A stretch of DNA of 64,000 nucleotides, from contig QNQO01000512.1 in assembly GCA_003290165.1 (NCBI GenBank), positions 434,001 to 498,000 on the forward strand, in the 5' to 3' direction. Position numbers and translations under genes: made by a program. The notes below the pieces were generated by a model, which was given only the letters and a program-made list of their open reading frames with translations, had not been told where the DNA came from and ran no database searches. This DNA is from Berberis thunbergii. Taxonomy: Eukaryota > Streptophyta > Magnoliopsida > Ranunculales > Berberidaceae. Shown here piece by piece: positions 21,968 through 35,069 of the stretch. Within the stretch, counting starts at the first letter, position 1; the number at the start of each line of letters is the position of its first letter.

Positions 21968-24620
21968 TTATATGGAAATCTGTTTATTATGTACTCCCTC
22001 TTTCACAACTAGGAACTTTATGTCAATATGATCTGACCTAGATGAGCTCCTGTTGTTATTGGCATATAGAACTGCTGAGTTATTGTCACAATATAACGTT
22101 AGTGGTCTTTCAATATCACTCAAAATGTGCAGCCCAGTGACAAAATTTCGCAGCCATAATCCATTATTAGATGCCTCAAAACATGCTACATAATATGCTT
22201 CCATAATGGAAGAAGTTATGAGTGTCTTCTTGGCACTCTTCCAGCTAACAGGTAAATGTAGCCTGATGTGGATTTTCTACTATCTAGGCATCCAGTAAAA
22301 TCAGAATCAGAATACCCTATGATCTCCAACTGATCTGATTTCTTGTATGTGAGCATGTAATCCTTAGTTCTCTGTAAATATCTCATAACCCGTTTGGCTA
22401 CTTTCCAGTGATCCATCCCAGGGTTGTCTAAATATTTGCCTAGCTTTCCAACAATGAATGCTATATCTGGACGTGTACAAACCAGAACATACATTAGACT
22501 CCAAATAGCTGATGCATATGGAATTTCTTTCATTTCTTTAACTTCAAGTTTATTCCTAGGGCTTTGTTTAAGACTTAATTAGTCTATTTTAGGTACAGGG
22601 GTGTTTCCTGGTTTACAATTTTGCAAGCCAAATCTTTTTAAGCACCTTTTCTATATAACTCTTTTGTGATAATCCAAGAATACCTCGAGAGCTATATCGG
22701 TGTATATGAATCCCTAAAACACAAGAAGGCTTACCAAGATTTTTCATTTCAAATTTCTTTGATAGAAATCTCTTAGTTTCGTGCAACATGTATTTGTTAT
22801 TAGTGGCAAGCGATATGTCATCAACATACAAAACCAAGAAGATATGCTTACTCCCACTGAACTTATGATACACATAATTATCAACTGCATTTGTCTTGAA
22901 ACCAAATGAGACAATTACTTGATGAAATTTGTGGTACCATTAATGGGAAGCTTGCTTGAGCCCATAGATAGATTTCTTTAGTTTGCAAACCATATTCTTC
23001 AAGTCTCTAGACACAAAGTTTTCTGGTTGCACCATATAAATTGTTTCATCAATGTCGCCATTGAGAAATGTTGTCTTAACATCCATCTGATGTAGCTCAA
23101 GGTCAAAGTGTGCAACAGGTGCCATGATTGTCCTAAACGAGTCTTTCTTTGAAGCCGGAGAGAAAGTCTCTTTATAGTAGATGCCTTCCTTTTGAGTGAA
23201 GCCTTTAGCTACAAGACGAGCCTTATATCTCTCCACATTACCTTTGGAATCCCTCATGGTTTTGAATATTTATTTACAACTAATGGCTTTGTATTTTAGG
23301 TAATGGGACAAGATCTCAAACTTGATTGTCTTGCATAGACTTGTACTCCTCATTCATAGCATCTATCTACTTTGAGAGTTAGAATCCTGCATGGCTTGAT
23401 GGAATGGATCATTTTCCACCAATCCATCTTTTTCCTCATGTTCTTGGAGAAAAACTATGTAATCATCCGGAATAGCATTTCTCCTTTGTCTCGTAGATCT
23501 CCTTAATGGCATTTGTCCTTGAGGTTGTTGAGTTTGTTCCTCTGGAACAGTTACTTTAATCGGAACAGGGAGTTGTTCAACATTGTCTGATTTAGGTTTC
23601 AGATTTGCTTCTTGATCAATGACAGGTACAGAAACATGTACATTGTCAAAAACAGTAATAGGAGTTGAAACCGATTCCTTCTCAAAGAAAATGTCTTTTA
23701 CCTTATTTCTCTTCCCAAACTCAACATCCACAAAAAATGTCGCAGTTCCTGTTTCAAAAATAGATCTAATTATGGGATCATAGAATTTGTAGCCCCTAGA
23801 ACGCTCTGAATAACCAATAAAGTAGTTGTTGACTGTCTTGGAGTCCAATTTGTTTTCATTTGCCTATAAGGCCTAGCCTCAGATGGACATCCCCAAATGT
23901 GAAAGTGTTTTAAACTAGGCTTTCGGCCTGTCCAAAGTTCATAAGGAGTCTTGGCAGCTGCTTTGGTTGGTACTCTATTAAGGATATAAACTGTTGTCTT
24001 TATTTCTTTTCCCCAGAGTGATTTTGGTAAGGTAGAATGACTAATCATACTTCTTACCATATCTTTAAGAATTTTGTTTTGTGTTTCAACGAAACCATTC
24101 ATACTAGGTGAACCTGGCATGGTGTACTATGGGACAATTCCACATTCCTCTAGGAATTTAGCAAATGGCGTTGGACGTTCTCCTGAACCGTCATATCTGT
24201 CGAAGTACTCTCCACCACGATCAAATCTAACGTACTTAATTTTCTAATTGAGTTAGTTTTCAACTTTAGTTTTGAAAGACTTGAACACATCCAGTCACTC
24301 TGATTTCTCATGAATGAGATAAAGGTACCCATAACGTGAGTAGTCGTCTATGAATGATATCAAGTATCGTTTACCATTCCAATAAGTCGTAGGGAATGGT
24401 CCACAGATATCCGTATGTATCAATTCTAAGACGTCTGAAGATCTATTAGCACCTAATATCTTTTGTTTGGTCTGTTTTCCCTTGATGCACTCAACACAAA
24501 TATCTAAGTCTAAAAAGTCAAGTGAATCCAAAATACCTTCCGACACAAGTCGTTCAATTCTAGATTTGGATATATGACCAAAATGCTTGTGCCATAATTT
24601 TGCTGAATTTTCTTTGTTTA
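21968..24620 (-). pseudogene. Ty1/copia pol remnant: integrase, reverse transcriptase, RNase H (copy b)
   Basis: Domains appear in order on the minus strand. The GAG-pre-integrase and integrase core come first ([54 protein letters not shown]). Next is reverse transcriptase (KARLVAKGFTQKEG; MDVKTTFLNGDIDETIYM; the catalytic LYVDDISLATN). RNase H follows (TRPDIAFIVGKLGKYL; LYCDNNSAVLYANNN). Stops and shifts separate seven open pieces, so no polyprotein can be made. The 5' end is cut at 24620 where the giant LTR begins, and gag is absent here. A gag-protease part of the same family lies at 36.2-38.0 kb. Confidence 0.9.
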
Positions 24621-27476
24621 CCTTCCGAAAGCACCCACCTTCTAAACTCACCAAATAAAACCCTAAAATTTTAAAACATGAATTTAATTAAATGTAACCC
24701 TATAAAATAAATTAGTTTTATGAAATTTAGGGGTGTTACATTATACACACGTTAAATGGAATCTCATCCTGAGATTCGAAAGGTAAGAAAATTGACTGAA
24801 TTTTGAGAAATACGACTTGTCAAACAAAAGCAGATTTAAAAATAAAATTTTCAATTGAATTTTATGAAAATAAATATTTATTGTCATTGGAAAAGTATGT
24901 TACAATATATACAACTCAAAAGGAATCTCGTCCCGAGATTCGCGGAAAGTGATAATTGAACACTACGGATATCAAAACCCCTAAAAAGAAAACAATACGG
25001 AATAATGTTACGCAAATATCGACATTATAAATAAGATTACTCGTGCACACACAAGTCAATGAAACCTCATCATGAGATTCATGAAGGAAATGAAACAAAA
25101 CTAAAGGTTTCAAGGTTCACCCTTGTCACTTCATCTTTATGACTTCTATGCTCCTACACATCCATATCCACATTTCGAGGATCACCTAGACTCTACTCTA
25201 GCATAAGCTAACCAAATGCTCTTATACCAAACTGTCACGCCCCGATTCTCGAAGAACACGAAAATCCCAATATCCACGTAGGATTTTCCGTTTCTCCAAA
25301 ACCCAGGACGTGAAATTCAATAACAATAGAAACATTTAGCAATAACAACAACTTAAACATGATTTAATTACTGAAATAAATAAAAACTCTAACCAGTAAA
25401 AAATGACGTCGCTAGCCTCACTAGGGGAACTCCCGTAACACTGCTCAAAAGTCTCTAAACCTGAAAGGCCCATCTGCTACATTCCCTAAGTAATGTACCC
25501 AAGAAGCAGATGCTCACTTGGATCAGCGATATAGCTGGTGTGAGTAATCTTCATTCCAAAAATCAATAAATTCACGCGTGATAGATATCAATCTAAATAT
25601 AACCAACAAACCATCACACCAATAGGTAGTTCCTCAACGAGGTAAGGTGTCATGCAAGAAAACATTGTTCAAAGAGTTTAGTTCTCGTCGAGGCCATCAT
25701 ATCATCATCCCAATTAAGTAAAAAATGCATTTACTTATACTTACAAGGTAAAAGTTGATTATGGCAAGTCTGACCTGCAGAAATATTAGTGGACTAGCCA
25801 TCCTGCATGAAAATGATTAGAAACAATGTAAAAGTAATTTATTCATTTTTATTTGAATTTGATTAATCTTTTATCAGATTGATCACTTAGACGATACCAC
25901 ATTCGCACCACCTACGTGCCGAACATACATGCCTGTATGTCTCTCTCATAAAGGATGACTACTCCGTCATCCATGCCCAAGTGGGGACACATCACATACA
26001 GGCATGCATCACCGGATACTCCTAACTATATGAGTAATAAAATCCACTCTTGGGCTATCAATGCGCATAAAGTTATGTCACATTTTTTACGGAAAAATAT
26101 CAAAGCCTATCTTAGGCATACAAATTCACCTCATTTTCGCAAGACTAACCTGAAGGTTATTTTAGTTTCTCTAGTAAGAAATGGGCGCCCCACCTCCGCA
26201 AGACAACCCGCAAATTATTTAGCTTCTCTAGTAAGAGAGGGGAAATAATAAACAAAAAGAAGTGTGGTAGTTCTAAGTGATACAATTCCAGGTGATTTAA
26301 ATTTTCAGAAATCAAAGTATAACAATATCATTTATTTTTGATATTTCAGAATTTCCTCCACAATGACATTTTGTCATTCATAAGTAAATCAATCCACCCA
26401 TTCTTTTTGGGGGCATAGCATATACATAAATCATGCTCTACAACAACATGGCGATCATGTGACATTTTGTCATTTATCAATCAATTCACAACCGTATCCA
26501 CCCACATTTTTTGGCAACTAACATTTTCATATACAACTTTTGTAATAGAACGGGGATCAAAACCCATTTAATACAAGAAATATATTTCTTTTCAGCAACG
26601 CAATTTTGATAACAATCAAATCAGGATTTACAAAAGAAGCCAACAGCAACATGACCAGAACCAATTCATAACCACTTGCAAACTAGCTACAACCCTACAA
26701 GTTGTCCAAAAAAGGGTTCATGTTCAAAGGGTCAGCACCAATATATATAAATGCAATTTACTTGGAAGATAACCTTTAGCTACTTAAATGATAATGAAAA
26801 AACAGAGCTACCGTAATCTCAACTGATAGTAACACCATAAATGATGGATGTTTGACCAATCACCACTCCCAAACATACATACTAACATACGTCATCCACC
26901 CCCTCAATATTTCTCTCATACTCCTAAGTTTGTTGAAACCCAAACCCTTACCTCTGTTTGAACTAACTTCACAAAACAAGGGTTTAAACAATAGTTCCCA
27001 TTCACTTCCCAGCACTATGCTTTGGAATGGAAACTACAAAATTTCAGCTTTCATAAGGAAATACTAACACCTCACTTATTCCTCCAAGTTCAGTCACCTC
27101 TGACCCAATTTAATGATTAATGAATTAGGACCCAAAAGATAACCATCCATTGTTCAACAATCAATGCTTCCTCAAATTATATCAACAATAATTAGCACAA
27201 TCTACTCTACCAATCACTACAAAGAACATCAATCATTCCCATTACCAACAAAGCAAATAAACACTCCTAGGCCAGCTTAGATTTAATTAGTAAAGGAAAC
27301 CCCCATTGAGACTTCACAATGTGAAAACCACTTGAATGAAAAACATACATTACCTGAAATTGATTTCTAGATTGATAAACTTTATTCAAAAATGGACATG
27401 AATGATTAATAGACTCTACGACAACAAAGAAAAAGATCAGCTAGAAGTTCCACTAGAATGTTATGAGTTTTGCAAT

Positions 27477-30400
27477 CACTACTACAAATATAGGCTTGCA
27501 TAGCGCTTAAAAATAGGCTTAGATAGCGCTCAAAAAGGCGCTATGCAAGGCGCGTACTTGAATAGCGCTTAGTTAGATAGCGCTATCTAAGCGTTGTTTT
27601 TTTTAATTAACTTCAAAAGCGTTATGTAAGCGCTAATTTTTTTTTTTTAATTAGCTTGAATAGCGCTTTGATGAGCGCTATTTAATTTTGTTGATTTTTT
27701 TTAATTAGCTTCAATAGCGCTATTTAATTTCGGTGAATTTTTTTATTAACTACCATAGCGCTTTTCTGGATGAATGTCCCAAGAAGTTCTACAATGTAAA
27801 TTAAAAAAATATTACGCTATTTAATTTTGGAAAGATTACGTAGAAATGAATGAATGTCCCAAGAAGTTCTACAATGTAAACTAAGTGAAGCTTTCCAAGT
27901 CTGCTTCATAAATCATGGCTAGATCATTCTCTCTCAGAACTACCCACATGTCTAACCTAATTAATTATTCTGCAATCCCTTGTAGGTCTTCCTGGAAGTT
28001 TGGCCCTCAATATGGATCCATCAGGAAGTACCAGCTTCTTCAATAAGTTGAAGTCATGGTGCCCAGGCTTGTCACAGCATTAAACAATACCAAAGATAAG
28101 AATCGACACATATTGAGTTGTCCATTGGCACAGAACATAGAAACTTTAGAAGATCATGATACCTGACATAAATAGCACAGCCTCCAATTGCGCGAGCTGC
28201 TCCATGGTATTCAGCCGTTGGATGAAGGCTCTGGTGTAAAACACATTTCGTTAAAATGGTGTTCTTAGATCGAAAATAAAACAAAGTTAAGACAAACAAT
28301 CAAAAAAGTTATGGTTTAGCTCACATGAAACATGTCCCAATCTGGCTGCATAAACTCCCCAAGGAAGACAGTGTTGTAAGCAACAGATGCAATATGAATC
28401 GTATGAGATGCTGGATCTTTTGGCCAGAAATCATCTGATGCTCTTATTACAGCTGTCCGCTTTGCACTAAAAACACAAAGTCACAAGATATATGGTCATC
28501 ACATTCAAAAAAGACGATTTTCTTGTATATGATAAGAGAACAAACATTCCTTAAATTCCTAGAGGGAGCTTGATACATGTATAAACCATCTGTGTTATGA
28601 CTCATGCAAGCGATAATTCCATTGTCGGGAAAGTTCTTAAAAATTGAAGATTCTAGTGCCTGATGATACTTTCTAGCAAGTTTTACTCTTCCTCCATGCC
28701 CTGTACCGAGAGTCTCAAGGATATTCTGAACATCTACCTTGACCCCATCAATACCAACAGATGCGAGATAAGAATGGAGTTCACTGTAGAAATTGGAAAC
28801 TTTTTCAGGGGCCACAAGACCAAGACCATTTTTAGAAATAGTGTCCAAAACATCACAAGGTTCACTCGACTGAATTCCAGGAAATGAAACCGGATAAGTC
28901 ATCTTAGACTCATAGTGTGCCATCTCTGTCACACCAGGTCTAACACCACCCCAATATCCAGAAATTGCATGCCATACATAAACATATCTGGGAGATCAAA
29001 GAGAAACATTATTAGTATTATGTTGCAGCAATGCTGCTAAGCAGAAAATAAAGAGAAATTCAAGCTCAATGATTCAGTGATTTGGACAATATTATCATAC
29101 TTTGCTGCATGTTTCTCTTTGATCTCAGAAACAATATGTGCGAGCCCCTTTGCTGGATCCTCTTCTCTATGAACCTCTTTACCATCTTTTTGAAATTTGT
29201 GATTCTCTTTGATATGCGTCAACCTGTTTGCAAAGCAGAAAGACGAGAAGATAAAAGATCAGTGACTAAATTGTTAAGCACATGCATGTTTCAATAACGA
29301 ATGTTGAGTGCTCACTTGGCCGCATCTTGTGTCTTGGATGGAATCCCATTAGCATCCATTCCAACTGATTGCCAACCATCATCAATTATAACAAACTTTG
29401 GGGGAACTCCACCTTTCTTTAAGCTGCAAAAGATATCAAATCTTGTCAATCTACAACATTGAGAATTTGTGACTTTGTAACTCAGAGTCTATTTTGAAAT
29501 GATAAGGTACCTTTCAAGCCCATCCCTCACTCCATCTGCAGTAACATTTGTATAGAATGCATCCCATGTGCACCACCCAAACCAATTCAACAAGTCCGGA
29601 ATCTTAATCATTCAAAAAGAAAAATAAGAAAAGTCAATGAACAGCCAATAACGATAATCAATGCACTTGAATAGAAGATTTCTCAGAAGCATACCTTCTT
29701 CCTTTCACGATGAGAAAATGTTTGTAAGTGCTTCTCAACTACCCTGTAATGCGTCATGGTACAGATTAATCAAAAAGATGATCCAAAAGAAGGAAAAATG
29801 GATACCAGTACTATCTATTTCTGAAAAACATCAAACATTGTCACCGTAGCAATCAACAATATGAAGAAGGTTTTTTATGTTTCAAATAATCCCCTGCCCC
29901 CTTTGATAGTTTTTACACTCTACAAAGGACCAAAAGTTCTTGATACTGAGAAGATAAATTTGTCAAGGTTGGAAAGATGGACATAATCATAGATAGGCTT
30001 TTAACATTATATTGTCCTTCGAAGCATCATTATGGACAGGAGATTTGGACAAAAGGGTATCTAGAGCTCAGTCTAACTTATGACATGGTTCCCTTAAAGC
30101 TATCATATTGACCCATTACATTTCAACATTTTGGTTCTCAATGTATAGCATCTGATCCATAAATACATTTCACTAAATTTTCTTGAATGTTCAATACTTT
30201 CAGGCTCTTTGCCTAATATTTATGGGATCATAGATGGTTACCATGTTTGGATAACAATTCAACATAAAATACAATTTCTAACTAAATTTCAAAGCATCGG
30301 GAGTAAACACCAAGATGAATCTAGTTTTATGAAATACTGAAAATCTTACTTTACTGCATTGGTGATGAGATCGAATGGGTCCGATCCAGCTCCAACAAAA

Positions 30401-31950
30401 GCCAAATGCCTGCCCTCAAAACCTTCAACAGCAGGATCCCCTACACATTGCACCAAAATCATCATCATCACAAGGCACCAAATTTCCCAAAACAAACAAA
30501 TTAAACAATAATATATATTCTTCAAACACCCATTATTGGATATTTCCATACCACTTTCCAAACAGATCTCCATCTCATTTTCTGAGCTCCCTTGTAGAAC
30601 AGCTCTGAAATCTCCCTCAAGAATTGGTAGAAAAACCACGTATACTGGAGCCTTTCCTACACCTCCCTCGCTTCCCACATCAAATTGGGACCCATCATTT
30701 CCTTCCACAATCAAGAACTCAGTCTCAAAGGGAATCTCTTTTCCATGAGAACCCATTCTCTGTGTCATCCACCATAGCTTGAATCGAAAAACACACATGA
30801 ACCTTAAACCCCTAAAATTTTCCAAAACCTAATTTTCAACAAATACTCTACCATCACATATCAAAAGACCCCAAATTATAAACCACGTCACATAAACTAA
30901 AAATCCCATCTTAGCATTATAATCAAAATCGCATAATAGAACAATGCATGAGAATCAAATTTACAACAGACAAACATCAACAGAAAAAAGGGATGAGTTT
31001 CTTACTCAAGTTTTCCAACTGGAAAGATGCGGCGACTCCCAGTGTGATCCGATCTGACACCAATAAAAGCTCCATTAATCAAATCTCCACAACCAGCCGG
31101 AGTTAGATCAATATTTTCATGAACACCAGACAATATACAATTGTCCAAAACCACCAAATTCCCATCATCAGACACATCAATCCCAACCCCCACTGTCATC
31201 TTCTTCACCAAAATCAAAACCCCACACAAATGGATCAAAAGGGGGTTAAACCCCACAGTCTACTAATCAAAACTAAATCTTGAAAAAATCCAAATGTTCA
31301 ATCAGACCCCCAAAACACAAAACAGAAAACAACAACAGTGACTGAGTGAGAGTCGAGCGAGAGAGACGAACCTAGTCCTGCGCTTCCGACTCCTCGGTTC
31401 CTCGCTTCCTCTGGTTCCTCGCCTGAGTCGCCTCCTTCCTCGGTTCCTCGCCTCCTCTGGTTCCTCGCCTCCTCGCCTCCTCCCTTTCTGTGTGTTTGAA
31501 AAATAAGGCAATAGCAAAACAAAAAAAAATGAGATTTAGGTTTTATATTAGGGCTTGTGATCTTAACCGTCCGATCGTATCAAGATCTGAAAAAATGAGA
31601 TTTAATTGCTAGACTAAGATAGCGCTTTAGTAGTGATATATAGGATAGCGCTTCCGAAGCGCTATCCTAAATGTAAGTAGCATAACGCTTCGGAAGCGCT
31701 ATGCAAGCACTTTAAAAGCGCTATGGTAGCTTTGGTAACTTTTTTCTCATAGCGTTTTTTAAAGCGCTATCTAAGACATAACTAAGATAGCGCTTAACTG
31801 AAAAAAAAAATTAAAAGCACTATTGTAGCGTTTTTTTTTTTTTTGATTTTTTTTTAAAGACAAATAAGCGTTATCCTAGTGCCCACTTGGATAGCTCTTT
31901 AAAAAAGCGCTATCTAAGTGGCGTTACCTAAGCTAATATTTGTAGTACTG
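27477..31950. mobile_element. Pack-CACTA transposon carrying a raffinose synthase-like gene
   Basis: The ends are CACTACTACAAATATAGGC and, reverse-complemented, CAGTACTACAAATATTAGC. The target duplication 'aat' lies at 27474-27476 and 31951-31953. The sister arm near 13430 reads 'ggattgcaaaa' (inverse 'ttttgcaatcctcc') with no insert, so this is a proved insertion of 4,474 bp. Both subterminal regions (27490-27760, 31615-31930) are packed with the palindromic motif 'tagcgct' or 'agcgctat', the expected transposase-binding arrays of En/Spm elements. No transposase is encoded, so movement would need a trans-acting source. The 3' end has ACTG in place of AGTG. Confidence 0.93.
27957..31199 (-). 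pseudogene. RFS1: Captured raffinose synthase/SIP1-like gene (galactinol-sucrose galactosyltransferase), 3'-truncated
   Basis: On the minus strand the exons are 31199-31006, 30811-30552, 30440-30350, 29743-29695, 29602-29511, 29423-29316, 29223-29101, 28987-28577, 28466-28325, 28230-28163 and 28074-27957. All introns have GT..AG except the last acceptor, which is TG. The joined frame has no internal stop and gives 551 residues plus TAG; the family is about 750. It starts MTVGVGIDVSDDGN and includes [49 protein letters not shown] (the family nucleophile Asp) and RASDDFWP (acid/base Asp). Family members transfer galactose from galactinol to sucrose or act as alkaline alpha-galactosidases. Homology stops near 27972, then a few transposon-derived codons and a stop follow. 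It is a captured genomic copy with introns. Confidence 0.9.
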
Positions 31951-33580
31951 AATCCTCGTCAAGCAAACCCATCCAGTAAACAGATTTGGTCAATTAGGAG
32001 ATGATTTATTAAGAAAAAGGGGATGTATAGAAGTAGCTTGAGCATCAAATTATTGAGACAAAACAAGATTAAAAGATAAATTCAAAATGAGAATAATTCC
32101 AGCAACAGAAATGATTTTGTGGTCTTGCTTTAGACCATGCAGTGGGTAGAGCAAGCATAGTACACAACCAAGTAACTAACAATTAAAAACTGAGTATTGT
32201 CAACACAATAGGTGAAAAAGAAGCTCAGTCCAAAACGGCTCTCCAAGGCCTACATTCGAGGACAGTAGATGTTTGTTCCAACTCATTTTATTTTCTTTAT
32301 ACTCATCACTCCTCAGTCCTCATCAAAATTGATTCTCAGTTTATGAAACACATATCTCCATCCAAAAGTTGTAACCCCAACACTGATAATTTTTTTATCC
32401 AAATGAATGGTCTATTCAAAGTCAGTCAGTTGTGATTTACTCGCAAAATCTCCATACAGCTTCCATAAAAACAAAAATATATAAATCACCACAAACTTAA
32501 ATCTGAGGCCCTAGGAATCTGCCAATTCCATTGAAAAAAATATAGAAAATGAAAACACATACAATAAAATTAATTTGGAGTTCTAGACAGATAAACTTCT
32601 TCCATAATTTACTCGAGGCAACGTAATATGATGCAAACCTACCAGCCAACACGACTTGAAACCTACTCGTTATGAAGACGTCCAAATCTCCTGTTGTATG
32701 TTCGGTAAAAATGCATTGCTACCCATATCGAGGTCACTCATGGTGTGGTTCCTGAACAGAACTCCTTCAAACACTTCCCAGTTCCCAGCACAGAACAAGT
32801 TAGAATAACCTTATATTGATCAGCAATTATCCAAATTTTCCAATACAACTGAACCAGATCATAAAAACTAAGGAAATCAAGATCAAACAACTGAACTCAA
32901 CATACCCATAATCTAAAACCTGAAAATTGACATACCCCTCTTGTAAAACCTTACCAAGAACATGGATCATCATACCCATAAGCCATAACCTAAAACTATA
33001 AATTCAAGATACCCCATCTCGAAAACTAATCAAAATGCATAATTTGAAATACCAACTAAATAGATGAACGGAAACCAACATACATCAACAAACAAATTTG
33101 AAAAGGAGGTGGAGATGAACTCACGGTAAAAGAAAAGGAGATGAAGAAACTCACAATTCTAATCGTCACATCGACCTTTCTCTGCTGCAACACCACTCCA
33201 CCGCCATCAAACCACCACACAAACCCTTTCCCTTGCCTGATCTCTCTTTGTCCAACCATCTTCTGGTGATGAAATCAGAAGTAAAGGAGAGGGACGAGTG
33301 AGGAAAAAGAAATGAAGAAGTCAAGGGCAGTGGGATCGGCAGCGAAGCTCGATCCGAGAACGTGCTCGCCGCCAGATGATAAGAAGGAAATCGTGAAGAA
33401 GGAGAAAATAAAAAGGAAGGGTTTCTCTTTATAAGGTGGGTGGCTATTCGTCCCCACTGAACTTTGAAAAGCACCCACCTTCTAAACTCACCAAATAAAA
33501 TCCTAAAATTTTAAAACCTGAATTTAATTAAATGTACCCCTATAAAATAAATTAGTTTTATGATATTTAGGGGTGTTACA

Positions 33581-35040
33581 CCCCTTGTCACTAATAGCTG
33601 ACCCTTTGGTGCGAGCGGCTTGATGGGATCTGGATGGAGAGGAGGGAGTAAATTATCAAAAGGACCCTCCAACACTTCTAGTTGTGGCCTAAAACGTGAC
33701 AGTGAGGAATTCAGACTACAGGAGACATGGCTAGTATCCCGGCCACTCTCAGGCAAATTTTCATGGGAGCCTTCTACTGGAATGGTCCCACAAGAATCAA
33801 CACCAGCAAAAGCCATGTTATTGCAATCTGCACCAGACGGTCGTTCAGAGCTTCGACTTACGCGTCACTAAGGTTCGACCTGTCTACAACTCCTGCAAAC
33901 CGCAGATAATCTTTCTCCAAGCCGAAAACATCAGTCTTCGCCCCAACAGGTTTAGCGGATTCATGTTCTTCTTTCACTAGAGCGGGTCGTGCCGAGGACG
34001 ACCCAACTATAATACAAGACCTTTTACTCACAAAGAAGGCAAGCATTTCAAATGGCTCCTTTGCATCAGACAGAACAGGAGCTTTAGCCCCAGCAACCTT
34101 TCCCACAACCTACTACGGATGAAGTTGGAAATTCTTATAACATCGACGGCGTTCCTTTTCGACAAGAGGTAGAACGTCTCCATGGTGTTTTGCTCCGCTA
34201 AGGTAAGATGAGTAATAGGAAACCTTTCTGCGAAAAAACACAAGCAATGATCAGTTAGCCCACCATCAAGCATATCAAAGTCACGAGGAAAGGGTTAAAC
34301 TTACGAAGTAGCCTGAACTGTCTCTCGAGCAGATGATCCTTACATCAAAAATACTTCGTATCCGCAGGGGCCAAGAAGAAATACTTTGCCAGAACTTGAA
34401 GTCATTAGGCAGATTATCGAAGCAATTCGGCGACGTAATCTTACAAACAGTATTACCCTTCAGCCCAGGAGAAGTCAGCAACTGAATTACCCGCAAAGTC
34501 ACGATGACACCGACCTCCTTAGCACTGATCAAAATCATAAGGATGATCTTATATCCATTAGGCCCTAACTTGGGAGGAGGGATCCCTAGAATAATTAGGA
34601 ACTCCCAAATCGCGTCCAGAACTAGAAAGCGCATTCTAGTTTGAAGCATCCTGCAATGTAAGCAGATGAAATTGGCCGGAGGTGACATTAGCGTTTTGGT
34701 TACCCATCAGGACATACAACGACAGGTCCCTTGGGACTCCAAACATCGTACGGATTTCAGCAAGGCCAGGCTCGGACAGCAACCTGTCTTCAAAAAACTT
34801 CAAGGCCTTAGCCAAGATTGCGTCATCAAAAAGGTTTTGTTGAGCCATGAAAAAAATGAACAATCTTTTCTAATCAGAGCAAAATCTTCAAAAGCAAAGA
34901 AAGTGAAATAGACAAGCTCTACACTACGGATGGCATAAATAGAGGTTGGGTTCCCACCTCTTTTCCGCTGAACCAACACACGTTCAATTAATGCAGCGTG
35001 CGGCTCAAGCAACAATTCAGACTCAATCATTATGAGCAGC
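33581..35040 (-). pseudogene. Tat antisense additional ORF, N-terminal part
   Basis: Minus-strand open pieces at 34800-35030, 34636-34863, 34281-34688, 34028-34273, 33858-34106 and 33600-33816 form one decayed coding stretch. They include QQNLFDDAILAKALKFFEDR, IRTMFGVPRDLSLYVLMGNQ and VDSCGTIPVEGSHENLPES. It ends at the giant LTR, and the coiled-coil end of what seems to be the same ORF lies at 11072-11623. It lies immediately upstream, on the plus strand, of a Tat-type LTR. No enzyme domain is visible and the biochemical role is unknown. Confidence 0.5.
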
Positions 35041-35069
35041 GCGTCCCTTTATGACTTAGCGAACCGATG

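Larger units (their letters stand above)
24621..33580 (-). mobile_element. Giant-LTR gypsy-type element, right arm (inverted)
   Basis: This arm is the inverted counterpart of the left arm: truncated second LTR (24621-24910), about 320 bp of interior, primer site next to 25232, and LTR from 25233 (TGTCACGCCCC) to 33580 (GGGGTGTTACA). After removing the 4,474-bp CACTA and its 3-bp duplication the LTR is about 3.87 kb, against about 4.0 kb for 11820-15815. Most of the difference is the two SINEs in the left arm. The junction to copia sequence is the same base as in the left arm. Confidence 0.75.

Noticed and set aside
28072..28299. A separate small gene at the end of the raffinose synthase region
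   Set aside because: It is exon 10 of the captured gene read through its introns.
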